A DNA stretch of 64,000 nt, taken from Gemmatimonadota bacterium. Its GTDB lineage: Bacteria; Gemmatimonadota; Gemmatimonadetes; Gemmatimonadales; Gemmatimonadaceae. Location of the stretch: positions 124,001 to 188,000 of the forward strand of contig JADKAQ010000017.1 in the NCBI GenBank assembly GCA_016719105.1. The letters are read 5' to 3'. The notes under the pieces are model-generated. The model ran no database searches and had not been told where the DNA came from. It was given only the letters and a program-made list of their open reading frames with translations. Below, piece by piece: positions 51,021-58,391 of this stretch. Position 1 is the first letter of the stretch. Each line of letters starts with the position of its first letter. Both the position numbers and the translations under genes were made by a program.

Positions 51021-52727
51021 TCAACTCCTCGGTTCGGTGGCGGTCTCGCGCGCGCGGTCGCGCAGCACGAAGCGTTGCAGCTTGCCGGTCGCCGTGCGCG
51101 GCATCGTGTCGACGAACTCCACGGCCCGCGGGTACTTGTACGGGGCGAGCTGTTCCTTCACCCAGTCCTGCAGCACCCGCGCCGTCGCCGTGGAATGCTC
51201 GACGCCGGGTCTGGTCACGACGAAGGCCTTCACGAGCTGCCCGCGATGCTCGTCCGGCACGCCGATGACCGCGCACTCCTGCACCGCCGGGTGCTCCAGC
51301 AGCACCCCCTCCACCTCGGGGCCGGAGATGTTGTACCCCGACGAGATGATCATGTCGTCGGTGCGCGCCTGGTACCAGAAGTAGCCGCCGGCATCGCGAA
51401 TGTAGGAGTCGCCGGTGAGGTTCCAGCCCCCCTGCACGTACGCGCGCTGGCGTTCGAGGTTGTCGAGGTATCGGCACCCGGTGGGGCCGCGCACGGCGAG
51501 TCGCCCGATGGTGCCGTCGGGGACGGGGCGCATCGACTCGTCCATCACGCACGCCTCGTAGCCCGGCACCACGCGCCCCGTTGCCCCCGGGCGCACGTCG
51601 TCTCCCGAGGCGCTGATGAAGATGTGCAGCAGCTCCGTGGCGCCGATCCCGTCGATGATCGTGAGTCCGGTCGCCTCTCGCCAGGCGGTGAAGGTCGACA
51701 GCGGCAACGCCTCCCCCGCCGAGACGCAGCGCTTGAGCGAGGAGAGGTCGTAGTCCTGTCGCATCCCCAGCATCGCACGATAGGCGGTCGGCGCGGTGAA
51801 GATGGTCGTCGCCCGGTACTCCTGGATCGCCTGGATGAGGAACGGGGGGGTCGCCTGCTCCAGGAGGACGCTGCTCGCCCCGACGCGCATGGGGAAGAGG
51901 ACCAGCCCCCCGAGCCCGAAGGTGAAGGCAAACGGCGGGGAGCCGACGAAGACGTCGTCCATCTCCGGCTTGAGCACGTACCGCGGGAAGCAGTCGCAGA
52001 TCGCGAGCACATCCCGATGGAAGTGCATCGTCCCTTTCCCCTCGCCGGTGGTGCCCGAGGTGAAGGCGATGAGCGCGACGTCGTCGGCGGCGGTCGCGAC
52101 GTTGGTGAACGTCACCGGCTTCCCCGCCATCAGCGCCTCGATCGACCCGGTGGCGTCGACATCGGATGCCACGTTGTACTCGACGACCCGTCCCCCCTCA
52201 CGCGCGCGGCCATCGTGATGGTGCGCCATCGCCACCGCACAGTCGGCGGCCAGGCGCGCGTCGGTGATGGCGAGCGCGATGCGTGCCTTGTCGGCGATGA
52301 AGACGAGCTCGCGGGCCCGGCTGAGCGGGACGGTGCTGACCACGACGCCGCCGGCCTTGAGGACCGCAAACCAGAGCGCGGCCATCATTGGCGAGTTGGG
52401 GCCACGCAGGAGGACACGGTTCCCCGGAACGAGACCGAGGTCGTCCACCAGCACGTGGGCGATCTGGTTGGCCCTGGCCAGCAGGTCGGCGTAGCTCCAC
52501 ATGAGGCCGGGGGCACGGAAGCAGGGGCGACCGCCCCATCCGCGCGCGACCGCCCCATCCAGCAGCTCGGCGGCGCAGTTCAGCCGGTCGGGATAGTCCA
52601 ACTCCGGGATGCCGGCATAATCCATCGTCGGCCACAGGTCGCGCGCGGGGAGGGCATCGTGCGCGAAGTGGTCGACGTGTGCGGTGGCCACACCGCCTGG
52701 GAGGCGGCGCGTCGTGGGCTCGCTCAT
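51021..52727 (-). CDS. Aryl-CoA ligase (benzoate- or 2-aminobenzoate-CoA ligase type)
   Basis: 568 residues from the ATG at 52727, which overlaps the acyl-CoA dehydrogenase stop (ATGA). AMP-forming ligase motifs: A3 ALIAFTSGTTGEGKGTMHFH, A5 IIDGIGATELLHIFISASGD, A7 and A8 NLTGDSYIRDAGGYFWYQAR then TDDMIISSGYNISGPEVEGV, and the A10 Lys in MPRTATGKLQRFVLR. The IGATELLHIFIS segment and overall order are those of benzoate-CoA ligases, which also include 2-aminobenzoate-CoA ligase. It would activate anthranilate with ATP and CoA to feed the monooxygenase/reductase at 54843. Chain specificity cannot be told from motifs; the operon favours 2-aminobenzoate. Confidence 0.88.
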   Translation of the reverse strand: MSEPTTRRLPGGVATAHVDHFAHDALPARDLWPTMDYAGIPELDYPDRLNCAAELLDGAVARGWGGRPCFRAPGLMWSYADLLARANQIAHVLVDDLGLVPGNRVLLRGPNSPMMAALWFAVLKAGGVVVSTVPLSRARELVFIADKARIALAITDARLAADCAVAMAHHHDGRAREGGRVVEYNVASDVDATGSIEALMAGKPVTFTNVATAADDVALIAFTSGTTGEGKGTMHFHRDVLAICDCFPRYVLKPEMDDVFVGSPPFAFTFGLGGLVLFPMRVGASSVLLEQATPPFLIQAIQEYRATTIFTAPTAYRAMLGMRQDYDLSSLKRCVSAGEALPLSTFTAWREATGLTIIDGIGATELLHIFISASGDDVRPGATGRVVPGYEACVMDESMRPVPDGTIGRLAVRGPTGCRYLDNLERQRAYVQGGWNLTGDSYIRDAGGYFWYQARTDDMIISSGYNISGPEVEGVLLEHPAVQECAVIGVPDEHRGQLVKAFVVTRPGVEHSTATARVLQDWVKEQLAPYKYPRAVEFVDTMPRTATGKLQRFVLRDRARETATEPRS

Positions 52728-53941
52728 GCCTGGCCCTCCCGCGCCTGGTGCGGTGATTGCCCCTCGTGGCTCGCCGACCCGAGCACCTGCCCGGCGATGA
52801 CCAGCTTCTGGATCTCGCTCGTCCCCTCGTAGATGCGCAGCGCGCGGATCTCGCGATACAGCGACTCCACGACGTGGCCCGTGCGCACGCCCAGCCCCCC
52901 CAGCAGCTGCACGGCGCCGTCGATCACCTGCTGGGCGCTTTCGGTGGCGTGCAGCTTGGCCATTGCGGCCTCGCGCGTGATGCGCGTCCCACGCGTGTCC
53001 TTCGTCCACGCCGCGCGGTAGATGAGCAACGCGCTGGCATCGATCGCCAGCGCCATGTCGGCCAGGCGCGCCTGCACGAGCTGGAAGTCGCTGAGTGCCT
53101 GGCCAAAGGCGCGCCGCTGGCGTGTGTGGGCCACCGCCTCATCGAGCGCCCGCCGCGCGAAGCCGAGGGCCGCCGCACCCACCGTGGAGCGGAACACGTC
53201 GAGCGTGCCTAACGCAATGCGCAGCCCCTTGCCGGCCTCGCCGATGAGCGCGCTCGCGGGAAGGCGGCATCCGTCGAAGGTGATGCGGGCCAGCGGGTGA
53301 GGCGCGATCACGTCGATGTGCTCGGCGACCCGGAACCCCGGCGTGTCGGCCTCCACGACGAAGGCGGCGAACGAACGTTCGCCGCCTTCCGGGTAGCGCG
53401 CAAAGACCGTGTAGAAGTCGGCGATCCCCCCATTGGAGATCCACGTCTTCTCGCCGTCCAGTCGCCACCCGCCGTCGGACTCGCGTCGCGCCGTCGTCGT
53501 CATCGACACGACGTCGCTGCCGGCGTTAGGCTCGGAGAGGGCAAAGGCGGCGATCGCCTCGCCGCGGGCCACGCGCGGGAGGTAGTGCGCCTTGAGTGCC
53601 TCGCTCCCGTACAGCGAGATAGGGCCGCTCCCCAAGCCCTGCATGGCGAAGGCGAAGTCGGCCAGCCCGTTGTGGTAGGCCAGCGTCTCGCGGGCGAGGC
53701 AGAGGGTGCGCACATCCAGCACGTCGCGCGCGCCGCCAAACGGGGCCGGGACGACGTGCTGCAGCCACCCCGCCTGCCCGAAGCGCCGCGCCAGCGTCGC
53801 CGAGGCGACGTCGACCGTCTCGTGGGCGATGAGGTGTTCCCACGCCGTCACCTCCCGCGACGCCGCCAGCGCCAGGTCGCGTGCGAAGGTACGATGCGAC
53901 TCGTCGAAGAACGGCCAGTCGAGGTACGTCGTGTCGCTCAT
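52724..53941 (-). CDS. Acyl-CoA dehydrogenase
   Basis: 405 residues from the ATG at 53941. Features of the family: AFALSEPNAGSDVVSMTTTA (FAD/substrate loop), EKTWISNGGIADFYTVFARY, TVGAAALGFARRALDEAVAH, RRAFGQALSDFQLVQARLAD, QLLGGLGVRTGHVVESLYRE and RALRIYEGTSEIQKLVIAGQ, where the Glu of YEGTSEIQ is the usual catalytic base. It should oxidise an acyl-CoA to the 2,3-enoyl-CoA, transferring electrons to ETF. In this operon it would act on ring-derived or ring-opened CoA intermediates. It overlaps the ligase gene (ATGA) and lies 33 bp after the hydratase gene. Confidence 0.92.
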   Translation of the reverse strand: MSDTTYLDWPFFDESHRTFARDLALAASREVTAWEHLIAHETVDVASATLARRFGQAGWLQHVVPAPFGGARDVLDVRTLCLARETLAYHNGLADFAFAMQGLGSGPISLYGSEALKAHYLPRVARGEAIAAFALSEPNAGSDVVSMTTTARRESDGGWRLDGEKTWISNGGIADFYTVFARYPEGGERSFAAFVVEADTPGFRVAEHIDVIAPHPLARITFDGCRLPASALIGEAGKGLRIALGTLDVFRSTVGAAALGFARRALDEAVAHTRQRRAFGQALSDFQLVQARLADMALAIDASALLIYRAAWTKDTRGTRITREAAMAKLHATESAQQVIDGAVQLLGGLGVRTGHVVESLYREIRALRIYEGTSEIQKLVIAGQVLGSASHEGQSPHQAREGQA

Positions 53942-53974
53942 GGATTCGATGTCCTCAGTGCTGCGTGCGCCCCA

Positions 53975-54814
53975 TCAGTTCCCCTCGAAGCGCGGGACCT
54001 CGCGCTTCACGAAGGCCCGATAGGCACGCTCGAAGTCGTTGGTGGTCATGCACACCGCCTGCGCCTGCGCTTCGTGCTCGATGGCCGCGTCGATGGACAT
54101 GGCCCATTCGGCGTGCAGGCACGCCTTGGTGACGCCGTGCGCCACCGTGGGCCCGTCGGCGATGGCGCGCGCCAGCGCCAGTGCCTCCAGCTGCAACGAC
54201 TCGGGGGTGACGAGGCGGTTGAAGAAGCCCCAGCGCTCCCCCTCCTCGGCGCTCATGAAGCGCCCGGTGTACAGCAGCTCGGCGGCCCGCCCCTGCCCGA
54301 TGATGCGCGGCAAGAGGGCACAGGCCCCCATGTCGGCGCCGCTGAGCCCCACGCGCACGAAGAGGAAGGCGGTGCGCGCCCGCGCGGTCGCCAGGCGCAG
54401 GTCGCTCGCCATCGCCAGGATTGCCCCGGCACCGGCGCACACGCCGTCCACCGCGGCGACGATGGGCTGCGGGCAGGCGCGCATCGCCGCCACCAATCCC
54501 CCGGTCATCCGCGTGAAGGCCAGCAGGTCGGCGGTGCGCCCGCCGTTCTTCGCCTCCACCAGGGGCCCGATGATCTCGTGGACGTCGCCGCCCGAACAGA
54601 AGTTCTCGCCGGCACCGGTGATGATCACCACCTTCACGTCGACCGCATGCACCAGCGAGCGGAAGAACGACGTCAGCTCGGCGTACGACGCGAAGGTCAG
54701 CGGGTTCTTGCGCTCGGGACGGTCGAGCGTGACCGTCCCCACCCCGCCCTCCAGCGTCCAGCGGAAGTGGGCGGGCGAGTAATCGGCGAGGGCGAGGCGA
54801 GGGGCAGTGGACAT
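53975..54814 (-). CDS. Enoyl-CoA hydratase/isomerase family protein
   Basis: 279 residues from the ATG at 54814. The crotonase fold is clear: TVTLDRPERKNPLTFASYAE, VKVVIITGAGENFCSGGDVH, PIVAAVDGVCAGAGAILAMA, SDLRLATARARTAFLFVRVG, LSGADMGACALLPRIIGQGR, AAELLYTGRFMSAEEGERWG. The usual Glu of the hydratase site (GxCGA/E) is near GLSGADMGAC, where Asp occupies the position, as in some members of aromatic-degradation clusters. Residues near CMTTNDFERAYRAFVKREVP close the protein. It starts 28 bp after the monooxygenase/reductase stop. Likely hydrates or hydrolyses a ring intermediate. Confidence 0.9.
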   Translation of the reverse strand: MSTAPRLALADYSPAHFRWTLEGGVGTVTLDRPERKNPLTFASYAELTSFFRSLVHAVDVKVVIITGAGENFCSGGDVHEIIGPLVEAKNGGRTADLLAFTRMTGGLVAAMRACPQPIVAAVDGVCAGAGAILAMASDLRLATARARTAFLFVRVGLSGADMGACALLPRIIGQGRAAELLYTGRFMSAEEGERWGFFNRLVTPESLQLEALALARAIADGPTVAHGVTKACLHAEWAMSIDAAIEHEAQAQAVCMTTNDFERAYRAFVKREVPRFEGN

Positions 54815-54842
54815 GGCGAGGGAAATGGGCGCGAGGAAGGTG

Positions 54843-57251
54843 TCACCGCGTCGCGCGGCCGTCCAGCGCACCCGGCCCGCCCGCAGGACCACGCAGCTGG
54901 CGCTCCAGCGGCTGCTGTCCGCTGCGATACATCGGCGGCCAGTGCTGTTCGCGATACCCTAACGAGGCGGCGGCGCGCAACGTCCAGTGCGGATCCGAAA
55001 GGTGCGGTCGCGCCAGTGCACAGAGGTCGGCGCGCCCGGCGGCGATGATCGAGTTGACCTGGTCGGGCTCCGTGATGTTCCCCACCGCGATCGTGCGCGC
55101 TCCCAACTCGTTGCGAATGCGGTCGCTGAACGGCGTCTGCCACATGCGCCCGTACACCGGCTTCTGGTCGGGCGACACCTGCCCGGTCGACACGTGGATG
55201 ATGTCGGCGCCGGCGCCGATGAAGGCGCGGGCGATCTCCACCGACTCCTCTCCTGTCACGCCCCCCTCCACCCAGTCGGTCGCCGAGATGCGGACCGAGA
55301 TGGGGCGATCCTGTGGCCACGCCTCGCGCACCGCGGCAAACACCTCCAGCGGAAAGCGCAGGCGATGCGCCACCGACCCGCCGTATTCATCGGTGCGGCG
55401 GTTGGCCAGCGGCGACAGAAACGACGAGAGGAGGTAGCCGTGCGCGCAGTGCAGCTCCAGCATGTCGAAGTCGGCCTCGACGCTCAGGCGCGCCGCACGG
55501 GCGAAGTCGTGCACCACCTTGTCCATGTCGTCGCGCGTCATGGCGCGCGGTACCTGCATGGTGGGGCGATAGGCGATCGCCGACGGCGCGATGACCTCCC
55601 ACGCGTCGCTCCCACCCAGCGGGAGGTCCCCGCCCTCGAGCCCGAGCTGCGTCGCCCCCTTGCGCCCCGAGTGGCCTAACTGCACGCAGATCTTCGCGCG
55701 CGACCACTGGTGCGCATAGTCGGTCACCCGGCGCCACGCCGCGACGTGCTGCGTGTCGTACATCCCCGTACAGCCGAGCGAGATGCGCCCTTCGGGGGAG
55801 ACGCAGGTCATCTCGGTCATGACGAGCCCGGCCCCTCCCATCGCCCGCGCGCCGTAGTGCACGAGATGGAAGTCGTTCGGGACGCCGTCGGTGGCGCAGT
55901 ACATGTCCATCGGCGAGACGACGACGCGATTGGCCACCGTCATCCCGCGCAGCCTGAACGGGGTGAACATCGGCGGGATCGTACGGTCATTGGGGGCGCC
56001 GTCCGGCGCGTCGGCCGTTGCCCCTCCTTGCAGCCGCTCCCTGGCCGCCGCCTCCCGCTCCGCGCGCGACGCGAACCATCGCTCCATACCGCCGAGGTAG
56101 TCGGCATCGCGCAGGCGCAGGTTCTCATGGCTCACTCGCTGGCTGCGCGTCAGGAGCGAATAGGCGAACTGCTCGGGCTCGAGCGTGATGTAGCGCTTCA
56201 CGTGCTCGAACCACTCCATCGAGTTGCGCGCCGCGTTCTGGATGCGCAACACTTCGGTCACCCGTTGCGCCTGGTAGCGATCGACCGCCTGCGCCAACTG
56301 CGGCGACATGGCACCCCCGGCCGACAGGGAGTCGTCCGCTGCGCCGCACAATTCACGGGCGAGCGCGATCGCGTCTTCCATCGCCAGCTTGGTCCCGCTC
56401 CCGATGGAGAAGTGCGCGGTGTGCGCCGAGTCGCCGAGCAGGATGATGTTCTCGTGTCGCCAACGCTCGCACGTGACGCGCAGGAACGTCCCCCACGGAT
56501 CACGCACGCGGTGGGGCGTGGCATTGAACTCCAGGCGGTGACCGTCCAACCAGGGCGCGAACATCTGCTCGCACGCGGCGATGGTCTCGGCGGCGTTCAT
56601 GGCATCGAAGCCGGCACCGCGCCACGAGGCATCATCACATTCGACGATGAAGGCCGACTGCCGCTCGTTGAAGCGGTAGGCGTGCACCTGGTACACGCCG
56701 GCTGGCGTCTCGACGAAGATGAAGCTGAAGGCGTCGAAGAGGCGCGTGGTGCCGAGCCAAATGTAGTGATTGCTGCGTACGTCGCCCTGGTAGCCGAAGG
56801 CGTCGGCATAGGTGCGGCGCACCAGGCTGTTCACCCCGTCGGCCGCGACGATGAGGTCGGCCCCCTGCGCCTGGAGCGCCGCGACGTCCGGGACCTCCTC
56901 GCGGAAGTGCAGCTGCACGCCTAACGCTTCGGCGCGCCGCTGCAGGATCTGGAGCAGCGACTTGCGGGCGATCCCGCTGAAGCCGTGCCCGCCCGAGGTG
57001 ATCGTCCGCCCGCGCACGTGGATGTCGATGTCGTCCCAGTGCGCGAAGTTGTCGGTGATGGCCCGATAGGTCTCCTCGTCGGCCAGCCGGAAGTTCTCCA
57101 GCGTCTGGTCGGAGAAGACGACGCCCCAGCCGAAGGTGTCGTCCGGGGCGTTACGCTCATAGAGCGTCACCTCGTCGCCGGGGCGCCCCTGCTTGAGCAG
57201 GAGCGAGAAGTAGAGCCCTGCCGGGCCGCCGCCGAGTACCGAGACCTTCAT
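54843..57251 (-). CDS. 2-aminobenzoyl-CoA monooxygenase/reductase-like fusion (FAD monooxygenase + old yellow enzyme)
   Basis: 802 residues. The N-terminal half is a flavin aromatic hydroxylase: VSVLGGGPAGLYFSLLLKQG, GADLIVAADGVNSLVRRTYA (DG motif) and ILLGDSAHTAHFSIGSGTKL (GD motif). The C-terminal half from about residue 425 is an old yellow enzyme: MFTPFRLRGMTVANRVVVSP, LELHCAHGYLLSSFLSPLAN, NRRTDEYGGSVAHRLRFPLE and TIAVGNITEPDQVNSIIAAG. This two-domain plan is that of 2-aminobenzoyl-CoA monooxygenase/reductase (AbmA of Azoarcus), which hydroxylates and reduces the ring to 2-amino-5-oxo-cyclohex-1-ene-carboxyl-CoA; salicylyl-CoA 5-hydroxylase/oxidoreductase annotations share it. Its ATG overlaps the upstream gene's stop (ATGA), so it is translationally coupled to the possible immunity gene. 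Confidence 0.88.
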   Translation of the reverse strand: MKVSVLGGGPAGLYFSLLLKQGRPGDEVTLYERNAPDDTFGWGVVFSDQTLENFRLADEETYRAITDNFAHWDDIDIHVRGRTITSGGHGFSGIARKSLLQILQRRAEALGVQLHFREEVPDVAALQAQGADLIVAADGVNSLVRRTYADAFGYQGDVRSNHYIWLGTTRLFDAFSFIFVETPAGVYQVHAYRFNERQSAFIVECDDASWRGAGFDAMNAAETIAACEQMFAPWLDGHRLEFNATPHRVRDPWGTFLRVTCERWRHENIILLGDSAHTAHFSIGSGTKLAMEDAIALARELCGAADDSLSAGGAMSPQLAQAVDRYQAQRVTEVLRIQNAARNSMEWFEHVKRYITLEPEQFAYSLLTRSQRVSHENLRLRDADYLGGMERWFASRAEREAAARERLQGGATADAPDGAPNDRTIPPMFTPFRLRGMTVANRVVVSPMDMYCATDGVPNDFHLVHYGARAMGGAGLVMTEMTCVSPEGRISLGCTGMYDTQHVAAWRRVTDYAHQWSRAKICVQLGHSGRKGATQLGLEGGDLPLGGSDAWEVIAPSAIAYRPTMQVPRAMTRDDMDKVVHDFARAARLSVEADFDMLELHCAHGYLLSSFLSPLANRRTDEYGGSVAHRLRFPLEVFAAVREAWPQDRPISVRISATDWVEGGVTGEESVEIARAFIGAGADIIHVSTGQVSPDQKPVYGRMWQTPFSDRIRNELGARTIAVGNITEPDQVNSIIAAGRADLCALARPHLSDPHWTLRAAASLGYREQHWPPMYRSGQQPLERQLRGPAGGPGALDGRATR

Positions 57252-57688
57252 GCCTGTTCCCCTTCGTCGTCGTCTTCATCGAGCAGCCCCCACGCCGCCA
57301 GCTCGGCGGCGAAGTCCTCGTTGAGCTGCAACGGGCGGAGGTAGTACCACCACTCGCGCCCCGGGTCCAGTCCGTCGTCTTCCTCAACGTCCTCGCCCCA
57401 CAGGCACGCGCTGGGCGCCGACGCCGCATGCAGCCGCTGGTCGAGCGACGTCACGCGTGGTTGTAGCACCGCGCGCTCGTCCGGCGTGGCCACCGCGAGG
57501 GCGGCGGCGATCGCATCGCGCAGGTCCATGTCGTTCAGGAAGTCGTCGAGCCCGAAGGGGTACCCGCCCTCCACGCTGGCCACGATCGCCTCCCACTTGT
57601 CCGCGACACCGGATAGCCCCTCACGTACCAATTCGTCGGGGCACCCTCGCTCGGCCAGCAGCTGTCGTACGGCGTCCTGTTCACTCAT
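57248..57688 (-). CDS. Small acidic protein, possible immunity partner of the toxin-like lipoprotein
   Basis: 146 residues, very acidic (ends LLDEDDDEGEQA, also WGEDVEEDDGLD). The body has VRQLLAERGCPDELVREGLS, GVADKWEAIVASVEGGYPFG and LDDFLNDMDLRDAIAAALAV, a helical all-cytoplasmic layout with no signal peptide. The WEAIVxSVxxGYxxGLDDFLNDxDxR pattern resembles immunity proteins I remember from polymorphic-toxin loci, but I cannot confirm by search. It lies 117 bp downstream of the toxin-like lipoprotein gene on the same strand, the usual toxin-immunity order. Its stop overlaps the start of the monooxygenase/reductase gene, an odd coupling. A plain regulatory role in the operon remains possible. 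Confidence 0.55.
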   Translation of the reverse strand: MSEQDAVRQLLAERGCPDELVREGLSGVADKWEAIVASVEGGYPFGLDDFLNDMDLRDAIAAALAVATPDERAVLQPRVTSLDQRLHAASAPSACLWGEDVEEDDGLDPGREWWYYLRPLQLNEDFAAELAAWGLLDEDDDEGEQA

Positions 57689-57805
57689 GGTCGTTCCTGG
57701 TGACGTTCACGCGGGGGGCGGCGGAAGGTGTGGCGGGATGCGTGGCGAGCCGTGCGGCGAGTGGCGTGGCGAACGATCGGTCTCGAGATGTGGCGAAGGG
57801 CTGGC

Positions 57806-58384
57806 TCACGAGCCCCCTCGCCGGCGCCCCTGACGCCGGAAGTAGCGTTCCCCGTCGTTCGGCCTGAAGTAGGTACGGATGATCCCGTCCTCGTCGAAGG
57901 CGAGAAAGGCCCCGCTTGCACGATCGAAGCGTGCGATCGTTCCGTCGCCCCGGCGGAGCTCGAGGATGTCACCTCCCACTGGCGCGTCACGCAGCTGTTG
58001 CGCCTGGCGGAGATAGTCGGCGCGAGTGATCGCCCCGAACTCGCCGCCGTGCTTGTCGAAGTGGTCGTCGAGCCGTTGCCGCGACCGAAAGCCGATGGAT
58101 TTGCCAAAGCCGGTCGCGCCACGCGCCGACGACGGCGGCGCGACCTCCGGAGCGGCCGGCGCCGTCCCTTGCTCGCGTGCGTTGGCCGACATGGCGCGCG
58201 CCGCCAGCGAGTCGTCGGCGGATGCAGCTGCAACGGCCGTGCCGGTTCGCTGTCTCCGGCTGTCCGCGTCACCGCCGTCCGCGCCGCACCCCGCCGCGAC
58301 GAACACCGCCAGCCACACCAAAGCCAGCGCCCGCGCGCGCGTGGCGCGGACGAGCACGGCGATCGAACGGCTCACGTGGGACAC
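57806..58384 (-). CDS. Lipoprotein with a C-terminal polymorphic-toxin-like nuclease domain
   Basis: 192 residues from GTG at 58384 (a GTG at 58375 is possible). A lipobox ends the signal (LAVFVAAGCGADGG), followed by a 55-residue Ala/Ser spacer. Residues about 95-188 form a compact domain: IGFRSRQRLDDHFDKHGGEF, GAITRADYLRQAQQL, RFDRASGAFLAFDEDGIIRT, YFRPNDGERYF. This order (DHFxKHGxEFG, YL..A, RFD..xxxF, dGxIxTYFrP, YF) is that of BECR-fold RNase domains found at the C-terminus of secreted toxins, with His, Lys, Arg and Thr as likely catalytic residues. Cells normally fuse such domains to large delivery proteins; here it is a small lipoprotein. Lies 7 bp after the peptidase gene. Confidence 0.65.
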   Translation of the reverse strand: MSHVSRSIAVLVRATRARALALVWLAVFVAAGCGADGGDADSRRQRTGTAVAAASADDSLAARAMSANAREQGTAPAAPEVAPPSSARGATGFGKSIGFRSRQRLDDHFDKHGGEFGAITRADYLRQAQQLRDAPVGGDILELRRGDGTIARFDRASGAFLAFDEDGIIRTYFRPNDGERYFRRQGRRRGGS

Positions 58385-58391
58385 GGCGCGC

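Noticed and set aside
51075..52832. A 585-codon plus-strand frame opposite the aryl-CoA ligase
   Set aside because: Shadow of the ligase gene, His/Arg/Asp-rich with no motif.
57685..58272. Minus-strand frame with RH-rich repeats overlapping the toxin-like lipoprotein
   Set aside because: It is a frame-shifted reading of the lipoprotein and the following spacer; no signal, no family pattern.
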